Shown here: piece after piece, positions 56,061 through 62,749 of the stretch
How positions within the stretch are numbered: position 1 is the first letter of the stretch
Layout: each line of letters opens with the position of its first letter
From: an uncultured Flavobacteriaceae bacterium
Lineage (GTDB): Bacteria; Bacteroidota; Bacteroidia; Flavobacteriales; Flavobacteriaceae
DNA length: 64,000 bases
Direction of reading: 5' to 3'
Assembly: GCA_949372605.1 (NCBI GenBank)
Contig: CASIAE010000004.1
Coordinates: forward strand, 38,400-102,399
Program-made: the position numbers and the translations under genes
Notes under the pieces: generated by a model
What the model was told of the DNA's origin: nothing
The model's input: the letters and a program-made list of their open reading frames with translations, nothing else
Database searches by the model: none

Positions 56061-56091
56061 AACCCTCTGGTCGTTCGGAGGGTTTTTTTAT
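56061..56091 (+). terminator. orphan rho-independent terminator, CCCTCTG/CGGAGGG type
   Basis: CCCTCTG pairs with CGGAGGG around GTCGTT, followed by seven T. There is no plus-strand gene in the 200 bases upstream, so either a gene has been lost or a small RNA is transcribed there. It is near-identical to the hairpin at 35841, including the TTTAA before it. The remaining 55838-56313 gap holds no gene. Confidence 0.8.
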
Positions 56092-56313
56092 TTCTTAATT
56101 GCACTTAAATTGCATTTCAACACTCTTTTTCATTCGTCGATTAATGACATCAAAACCGTCTAAATCTTCAAAAAACGTCAGATAATGAAAATAATATTTT
56201 TCACATAAAAAACCTACCCAATGAGGGCAGAAGTCAAACAGAAAAAAAAGTTGTCCACTTATCCATATCGTTTAATGAAACATTTCCGAATCGGAGTTAT
56301 TTTAATGCTAAAA

Positions 56314-56763
56314 TCAATCAATAATTGCTAAACCTTCCGCAACTATAGATTTGGTGATTTTAGGATGTTTTATTTTTGAGATAAAGTCCTCTGACTCTTC
56401 TGCGTCATAGGCATAATGTTTAAGCTGAGAAACTGAAATAGTATCAGTCTTTATTTTACCATTGACTACTATATTCTTTCCGCTTATTCCTTTTTTAGGA
56501 ACAAAAAATGAATAGTCTTTAAAAGTAACAAACATCTCCTCAGAGTTTGTGATTATTTTCACCCAACAACCTTTTTTTGGACAACTTGAAATAATTTTTC
56601 CTTCAGTTAAAAAATTTGATGATTTAGTTTTATCATAATTTTCAGATGATGGTAATTTAAACTCATTTCCATAAAAATTTATCTCATAGCTTTTTAATGA
56701 TTTAACAGTTTGAGAAAAAGAAATCATTGGAATTATAAGTAACAGAAGTAGTAGTTTTTTCAT
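56314..56763 (-). CDS. secreted DUF4920-like protein
   Basis: 149 residues with a signal peptide (LLLLLIIPMISFSQT). The body has the plan of small flavobacterial proteins with ...GKIISSCPKKGCWVKIITNS... and MFVTFKDYSFFVPK, as in DUF4920: a CPKKGCW pair of cysteines that could bind metal or form a disulfide, then a small beta barrel (GKNIVVNGKIKTDTISVSQL; KHYAYDAEES). The leader carries the TATTTAAATAC motif. The role is unknown. The family call rests on the CPKKGCWVK block. Confidence 0.75.
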   Translation of the reverse strand: MKKLLLLLLIIPMISFSQTVKSLKSYEINFYGNEFKLPSSENYDKTKSSNFLTEGKIISSCPKKGCWVKIITNSEEMFVTFKDYSFFVPKKGISGKNIVVNGKIKTDTISVSQLKHYAYDAEESEDFISKIKHPKITKSIVAEGLAIID

Positions 56764-56824
56764 AGTGTTAAGGATTAAGTATTTAAATACATAGAAATTT
56801 AATTAAAATTAATTGAATCTCATA

Positions 56825-57172
56825 TTATGGCTTTTTAATAAAGGATTCTATTACTGAATTAATCTCTATTTCTTCTTTAATGGAATCATCAAAAAGATGT
56901 TCATACAGTAACTTATTATTTACTTTATCCTCAAGTCTAAGATTTTTATTTCTCTCATATACTTCATCCCATTTTGAACGAACGATTGCCCACTTATCAT
57001 TATAATCTTTCCACCATTTTGAAGCAACCTCGCAAAGGCTATCATCTACTTTTACGTAGGTGTTGTATCCCTTTTCTTCAGCAATAACAAAATCTTCTTT
57101 ACCAGTCTCACGTATGATCTTTTTATTGTCCTGATCGTATGATGGTGACCAGTGAATACACTGTGTTTTGAC
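56825..57172 (-). pseudogene. 5'-truncated gene of unknown function
   Basis: A 115-codon frame on the minus strand has no start codon. It reads KTQCIHWSPSYDQDNKKIIR, GKEDFVIAEEKGYNTYVKVD, SKWWKDYNDKWAIVRSKWDE and so on to FIKKP, stop. Codon use and composition are clearly coding. The frame begins inside FR2 copy g at 57168, so the 5' part seems to have been cut off at the repeat. No family recognised. Confidence 0.55.
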
Positions 57173-57203
57173 TTAATGAAGAGGATATACCGATGATATA
57201 AAA
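57168..57203 (-). repeat. 3'-associated repeat FR2, copy g (short)
   Basis: The plus strand reads CTTAATGAAGAGGATATACC, GATGATATAA, encoding LNEEDIPMI then stop. It lies 50 bases past the 57253-57939 gene, in the same orientation relative to that gene as the other copies, and marks the broken edge of the 56825 gene. Confidence 0.65.
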
Positions 57204-57233
57204 AACCCTCATAGAATTAACTAAAAGGGTTTT
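57200..57233 (-). terminator. terminator after the 57253-57939 gene
   Basis: On the minus strand AAACCCT pairs with AGGGTTT across a 16-base loop and runs into a T stretch, 20 bases after the stop. Confidence 0.65.
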
Positions 57234-57252
57234 AATTTATGGTAAAAAATAA

Positions 57253-57939
57253 TTAATGCCTTTTAATAAGGACCCTGGTAAATGTTTTTGAGTACTCTAT
57301 ATTATCAAGTACTTTTGTAAATTCCGCAAAGGCTGCAGCGTCATTTTTACTTTGCGGGCCAAAATTAAATGCTGCGTTTAAATCAGAGTAAGTAGTATAA
57401 ATATATAAACTTTCACCATTCTCTGTTCCATGAACAATTTGTCCCATTGCAACAAATCCGTCAAATTTATATGATTTTATGAGTTTTCCAAAAGCCTGAG
57501 TTAATGAGTTTAATTGAGTGTTTTTTGCTTTAAAAACCCATGCTTGTCCAATAGGATATGAAGTTTCAGAACCATTATTAATTAAATCTCTTCCAGCAGC
57601 AGATCTAGCGCTTTTTATATAATTGTTCATTTTAGAAATGTATAAATCCCAATCATCTCCTTTTAGTGAGTTTCTGAAATCAGCAAGAGATTTAGAAGAT
57701 TCACTAGTAATGCTGATAATATGCGTAGCTTTTTCACTTGCCCCTTTTAAAGGTATAGAAGAAAATGCAACCGTTACATTTGATGGCTTTGAATGATTTG
57801 AATAGAAACCATCAACAAGATCTGCTACAGTTGAAGCATTTTTTGAATCTACTTCTAATAAAACATCATACCAGAATATATTTTGCGAAAACACAAAAGA
57901 AGATACAAGTAAGAATAATAATAAAATTGATTTTTTCAT
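57253..57939 (-). CDS. secreted protein of unknown function
   Basis: 228 residues with a signal peptide (ILLLFLLVSSFVFSQ). Two related alpha+beta halves are suggested by WYDVLLEVDSKNASTVADLV...THIISITSES and AWVFKAKNTQLNSLTQAFGK...GESLYIYTTYSD, like a duplicated ferredoxin-like dimer domain. No catalytic motif is seen. The palindrome ATGACATATGTCAC lies 59 bases upstream of its start and might be an operator. Confidence 0.65.
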   Translation of the reverse strand: MKKSILLLFLLVSSFVFSQNIFWYDVLLEVDSKNASTVADLVDGFYSNHSKPSNVTVAFSSIPLKGASEKATHIISITSESSKSLADFRNSLKGDDWDLYISKMNNYIKSARSAAGRDLINNGSETSYPIGQAWVFKAKNTQLNSLTQAFGKLIKSYKFDGFVAMGQIVHGTENGESLYIYTTYSDLNAAFNFGPQSKNDAAAFAEFTKVLDNIEYSKTFTRVLIKRH

Positions 57940-57997
57940 TTTTAAATTGATTAGTGATTAATAAACTAAATTATAATTATTGAACCATTTAAAAAAT

Positions 57998-58011
57998 GAC
58001 ATATGTCACGT
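57998..58011. promoter_or_regulatory. palindrome ATGACATATGTCAC
   Basis: A 12-base perfect palindrome (TGACATATGTCA) upstream of the minus-strand gene starting at 57939, with a second copy at 35757. Both show a Crp/Fnr-like TGAC-N4-GTCA shape. Confidence 0.4.
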
Positions 58012-58039
58012 TTTTGCATAAAAAACCTAGATGGATTAG

Positions 58040-58228
58040 GAGATTAGGTTATATACCCATTTCACCAGCGTATCCCCAAAAGGAAAATAGATTTATTTTG
58101 AAGGTGTGGGGTGTTAAATTGAGAGTTTTAGGGTTTAATCCCCAAATAAAAGTAGATAATTAGAACCCAGATGTCTCCAGTGAAATAGGTCGTTTAGAGA
58201 TAGATGACTCATAGAATACTTGGAGTGT
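58040..58228 (-). repeat. dispersed repeat FR1+FR3, copy 7
   Basis: On the minus strand FR3 (FYESSISKRPISLETSGF in frame) leads to FR1 with an intact KINLFSFWGYAGEMGI and stop. It shares the order FR3-FR1 with 41593. Short FR2-like sequence (GCATATCATCTTGAGTAGG) separates it from the BspA-like gene end. Confidence 0.8.
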
Positions 58229-58235
58229 GGTTTTT

Positions 58236-58262
58236 GCCTACTCAAGATGATATGCCTGTATT
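58236..58262 (-). repeat. 3'-associated repeat FR2, copy f (short)
   Basis: Directly follows the stop of the minus-strand BspA-like gene. Read with that gene it gives ACAGGCATATCATCTTGAG; the opposite strand reads LPTQDDMPVL. Confidence 0.55.
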
Positions 58263-60433
58263 AAGGACAAGTCCCCCACACCGGTCTGTTAACGTTTATT
58301 AGGGATGAACCTGGTGCAAAAGCAGTTGGTTCAGTTGTAATATTTGTGACACACCAACCTGTTAGGTTTTGATTGAAAGAAGTTGCCTGATTAAACATAT
58401 ACTCCATATCAGTCACTTTTGAGGTATCCCAATTCCCAATGTCTTGATTAAATAACGACGCTTGATTAAAGATATGTTTCATATCAGTAACATTAGAAGT
58501 ATTCCAACTTCCAACATCCTTATTGAAGGAAACCGCATTATCAAACATACTCTTCATATCAGTCACTTTTGAGGTATTCCAATTCCTGATGTCTTGATTA
58601 AAAGAAGTTGCCTGATTAAACATATAACCCATATTAGTCACACTTGAAGTATTCCAATTCCCTATATTTTGATCAAATGCTTTGGCATTAGAAAACATAT
58701 ACTCCATATCAGTAACTGTTGAGTATTCCAATTCCCAATGTCTTGATTAAATAACCGCAATCATATTAGTAACTTGAAGTATCCAACCTATATTGATTGA
58801 ATCTGTTGCTAAACATACCTGCATATTAGACACTGAGTATCCAACTTCCTATGTCTTGATTGAATGCTTTGCTGAAACATATTCCATATTAGTACTGAAG
58901 TATCCAATTCCATATCTTGATTGAATGCTGTTGCACGTTGAAACATATCGTCCATATTAGTCACACTAGAAGTATTCCAACTTCCCTATGTCTTGATTGA
59001 ATGATTCTGCTATAAGCAAACATATTACGTCATATTAGTCACACTTGAAGTATTCCAACTTCCAATGATTTTGATTAAATGCTGTTGCTTGATTGAAACA
59101 TATCGCTCCATATTAGTCACTTCTTGAGGTATCCCAATTCCCTATGTCTTGATTAAATGCAATTGCCTTATAAAACATACGCTGCCATATAAGTCACACT
59201 AGAAGTATTCCAACTTCCTATATCTTGATTGAATGCATTTGCTTGATCAAACATATCATTCATATCAGTCACTCTTGAAGTATTCCAAGAGCCTATATTT
59301 TGATTGAAAGAAGTTGCTGCATTAAACATAGCCCCATATTAGTAACTGCTGCAGTATCCCAATTCCCTATGTCTTGATTAAATGACGTTAGCTGTAAAAA
59401 ACATTAGAACTCCATATCAGTTACTGCTGCGAAGTATCCCAAAGACTAATATCAGCAGTTAAATGAAGTCTTACTTCTAAATAGATCAGCTCATATTAGT
59501 CACATGCGTTGTACATAAATTATAATTAGCTGCTGCAACTTGAGTTTTTATAGATGTATCATCCACCACCGTATAGGTTACTCCATTAATCACTTCTGTG
59601 TCTCCTACTGTTGCAGTAGGACATTTACAGATCTCGTTATCAAAATAAATTGACAACGCTACACCTACAACAACCGTTCTAGTTACAGAGGCGCTATTTC
59701 CAACAATATCAGAAACAGAATAGGTTATTGAATATGTTCCAGTCTTAGAATAATCAACCGTTCCTGAGGTTATTATTGAAGAGGTAAGGTCACCGTCTAT
59801 ATTATCTGTTGCGGTTGCTCCAGGGTCTGTAAAGGTAATTCCTGATCCAAGATAGACTGTAGATGATCCTGTTAATGTAATCATAGGAGCTGTGGTGTCT
59901 TTATTTACAACAACCGTTCTAGTTACAGAGGCGCTATTTCCGGTAGCATCTGAAATACTATAGCTTATCGTATAAGAGCCTGTAGATGAAGTGTCAACTG
60001 TTCCTGAGGTTATTATTGAAGACGTAAGATCACCATCTATATTATCCGTGGCAGTTGCTCCAGGGTCTGTAAAAGTGTTTCCTATGGTTAGCTCTATTGT
60101 AGATGATCCTGTTAATGTAATAGCCGGTAATATTACGTCTATCAAACTAAATGAAGCCGTAATGGTTTGGTCTGAACTAACCAGTATCGTTAGAGAACTA
60201 GTAGACGTACCATCAGACCATCCTGAAAAAAAATAATCTGAATCAGGCGTAGCAGTAATAGTTACTGTTTCTCCTAAAGAGTAAAGCCCTCCTGGCGAGC
60301 TTACCGATCCACCTGTTTCAGCAGAAAACTCTAGAGTGTATTTAATAGTATTATCTTCTATTGGATCGTGATTAAAACAACCATTGAATAACAACAATAC
60401 AAAAAGGGCTAACAATCTATTGATTCCAATCAT
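58261..60433 (-). pseudogene. large BspA-like lipoprotein, frame destroyed inside its tandem repeats
   Basis: The N-terminal 315 residues (60433-59486) are intact: lipobox FNGC, an InlB-B-like repeat (GGSVSSPGGLYSLGETVTIT; FFSGWSDGTST), two nearly identical HYR/DUF5011-type domains (ITLTGSSTIELTIGNTFTDP; GATATDNIDGDLTSSI) and a linker to the DUF285 repeats. The C-terminal 156 residues (58731-58261) are also intact repeats ending in a WGTCP cap. Between 58732 and 59486 about ten 75-base repeat units carry many 1-3 base indels and no long frame. It is a surface adhesin or binding protein. It overlaps the upstream barrel gene by ATGA. Confidence 0.8.
58300..59500 (-). repeat. tandem array of about sixteen 75-base DUF285 units
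   Basis: The block CCATATTAGTCAC...GAAGTATTCCAA recurs with a 75-base period (25 codons). Units from 58390 to 58735 keep the period. Between 58735 and 58960 spacing drops to about 61-68 bases, with losses spread over each unit. Confidence 0.8.
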
Positions 60434-61122
60434 TGGTAAATAATGCTAATTCCTGTTAACACTCCTGCGTGTTTAATTGTGTATCCAAGTTCAGGGACAA
60501 GACCAAATTTGCCATATACTTTTATAGGGTAGGTAATCGATAGTGAATAATCTATCTCACTAAACTCATCTAATTGCTTTAAAGTATTTATAACATTCAA
60601 AGGATCTGAAAAGTCATAACCTTCAGCAAGTTGAGATACTGTAAAGTTTTTGTTTGTAAGTGATTCTTTTGGTCCGCTTCTAAAGCCCACTCCTAACTTT
60701 ACATTTAGGTTGCTTATAATGTTATATCCCAGGGTGAGCCAATAAGATCTTGTTAGAGAGGAATAACTTCCATTAAACCCCCTAGGCTTCCAAACAGCTC
60801 CATTATTATCAAACTTTTCTAAATACAGGAATTCATCTGATAATTGGAAACCCACGATGAATTTTTTATAATAAAAATCAATTGTAAAATGATAAGCGCC
60901 ATCATTAAATAATCCATCAACTTTAGGACCATAATATGGGTTAGGATATTTAGATTGTCCCTGAAATAGAATGCCTAAAGAGATTCCTTTAAAATCACCA
61001 GATGAGTCTGCTCTTTCAAGTAGTTTTGCTGGAGTAACGCTTTGAAAACCATTATTTTTTTTGGTTTGAGAAAATAAAAACAAAGGGAGTATCAGCATTA
61101 AAGTCAAACTCTTATTAAGCAT
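60430..61122 (-). CDS. outer-membrane beta-barrel-like protein
   Basis: 230 residues with a signal peptide (LMLILPLFLFSQT). Alternating aromatic strands (AYHFTIDFYYKKFIVGFQLS; TRSYWLTLGYNIISNLNVKL; FGLVPELGYTIKHAGVLTGI) suggest a small barrel ending SIIYQ. The stop overlaps the start of the BspA-like lipoprotein by four bases (ATGA), so the two form an operon; the barrel may help to export or anchor the adhesin. No named family. Confidence 0.65.
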   Translation of the reverse strand: MLNKSLTLMLILPLFLFSQTKKNNGFQSVTPAKLLERADSSGDFKGISLGILFQGQSKYPNPYYGPKVDGLFNDGAYHFTIDFYYKKFIVGFQLSDEFLYLEKFDNNGAVWKPRGFNGSYSSLTRSYWLTLGYNIISNLNVKLGVGFRSGPKESLTNKNFTVSQLAEGYDFSDPLNVINTLKQLDEFSEIDYSLSITYPIKVYGKFGLVPELGYTIKHAGVLTGISIIYQ

Positions 61123-61297
61123 AATAAGATGTGGTTTTCATAGAATCTATTTACATCACAATATACCAATACTATCTTAATTTAAATCACACAACAGATT
61201 TAGCAGAACCTGCACTTTTAATTTTAATACTCATTCTCTTGAAGATTTCGTTAAATCATTAAATTAGTAGTTTAAACACCAAAAATAAATAAGCAAA

Positions 61298-62275
61298 ATG
61301 AAAAAACTTCTATTAATATTTTTGTATACAGCCTTAATAAGCGTATTATCAACTTGTACTTGTCTTGCTGGAGATAAAAAAATAAAAACACTTATTATCG
61401 ACGGGCAAAACAATCACGGTCAATGGCCCAAAATCACATATATGATGAAGGGTTACTTGGAAGAAACTGGTTTATTCACTGTAGATGTAGTTAGATCAGA
61501 TTTTACATGGAAAGGTGGTGACTTGATTGCGAAATATCCCATTGAAGGTTTAGAAGAAAAAATAGCTGTTGAAAAACCTGAAACTGATCCAAATTTCTCT
61601 CCTGATTTCTCAAAATATGATTTAGTTATATCAAATTTTGGATGGCGAGCAGCTCCATGGCCAGAGAGGACTCAAAAGGAATTCGAATCGTTTATTAGTA
61701 ATGGTGGAGGTCTTGTCGTTATCCATGCCGCTGATAATTCATATCCAGAATGGCCGGCTTTTAATAAGATGATAGGGCTTGGTGGCTGGGGAGGTCGAAA
61801 TGAAAAAGATGGCCCATATGTATATTATAATGATGCTGGTGAATTAATCAGAAATGTAGAAGCTGGTAAATGCGGGGGACATGGCCCACGAAGTGAATTT
61901 CAGATTCAAATAAGAAAAAATGACCATCCGATCACAAAAGATTTACCCGAAAAATGGATGCACAGCAAAGATGAATTATACAATTCTTTAAGGGGTCCTG
62001 CTGAAAACATGACAATACTAGCAACCGCATATTCTGATAAAGAAGAAAAAGGAACTGGTCGTCATGAACCAATATTGATGACTATTGAATATGGGAAAGG
62101 AAGAGTTTTTCATTCAACCCTAGGGCATGTAGATTATTCTGTAGCTTGTGTTGGATTTATCACTACGCTGCAACGAGGCGCTCAGTGGGCAGCTACCGGA
62201 AAAGTCAGCATAGAGATTCCTAAAGATTTTCCTACTGCAGTTCAATCAAGTAGTAGAGATTATCCTAAAGAATAG
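61298..62275 (+). CDS. ThuA-like protein, secreted
   Basis: 325 residues with a signal peptide (SVLSTCTCLAGD). The ThuA (trehalose-utilisation, class I glutamine-amidotransferase-like) fold is seen: KTLIIDGQNNHGQWPKI, YDLVISNFGWRAAPWPERT, GGGLVVIHAADNSYPEWPAF, GRHEPILMTIEYGKGRVFHS and TLGHVDYS. Such secreted proteins accompany sulfatases and sugar dehydrogenases in many Bacteroidota and Planctomycetota; their role in sugar degradation is not proven. A sulfatase follows on the same strand. Confidence 0.88.
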   Translation: MKKLLLIFLYTALISVLSTCTCLAGDKKIKTLIIDGQNNHGQWPKITYMMKGYLEETGLFTVDVVRSDFTWKGGDLIAKYPIEGLEEKIAVEKPETDPNFSPDFSKYDLVISNFGWRAAPWPERTQKEFESFISNGGGLVVIHAADNSYPEWPAFNKMIGLGGWGGRNEKDGPYVYYNDAGELIRNVEAGKCGGHGPRSEFQIQIRKNDHPITKDLPEKWMHSKDELYNSLRGPAENMTILATAYSDKEEKGTGRHEPILMTIEYGKGRVFHSTLGHVDYSVACVGFITTLQRGAQWAATGKVSIEIPKDFPTAVQSSSRDYPKE

Positions 62276-62749
62276 AAAGTGAATAATGACAACACCAAAT
62301 TTTCGTAACTTTAGATATGAGTCTAGTGTTTATGATGATAGACAAATACAGAGAGATTTTGATTATAGTGTAGTTGATAGAGTTGGTAAGTTTATATTAT
62401 TGATGGAATTCAGTTGAAAGAAGAATTTGCATGTTCAGCAAAAAAATCTTAATTATTTGATTATGATATAAATTTTTTTGATAAAAATGGTTTTTCTAAT
62501 GCATTTTAACCCTTTTTGAATTGGACTAAAAACACTAACGAAAAATGATTATTTTCTCGAATTTAAACCGATTATTTACAATAAAAAATATATTTTTTAA
62601 AGTCCAATGGATTTAAACCTATAAAATCTGAAATCAGAGATACTATTTTAATGAAAATTTAGATGATGTATAATTGATCAATTCCCAATGAAATTGATCA
62701 AATGATAGCTTATTTTAATAAATCCTATTTAGTTTAATATCTTAGAATT
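62276..62749. other. 474-base spacer with one tiny frame
   Basis: A frame at 62286-62417 encodes MTTPNFRNFRYESSVYDDRQ, then IQRDFDYSVVDRVGKFILLM, 43 residues; it looks like the start of a longer gene cut short. The rest is A/T-rich with no supported feature. Confidence 0.3.

Noticed and set aside
58261-60433. Phase-variable adhesin by slipped-strand mispairing
   Set aside because: The indels are scattered over each unit and not confined to a homopolymer or short tandem repeat, so a consensus error is more likely.
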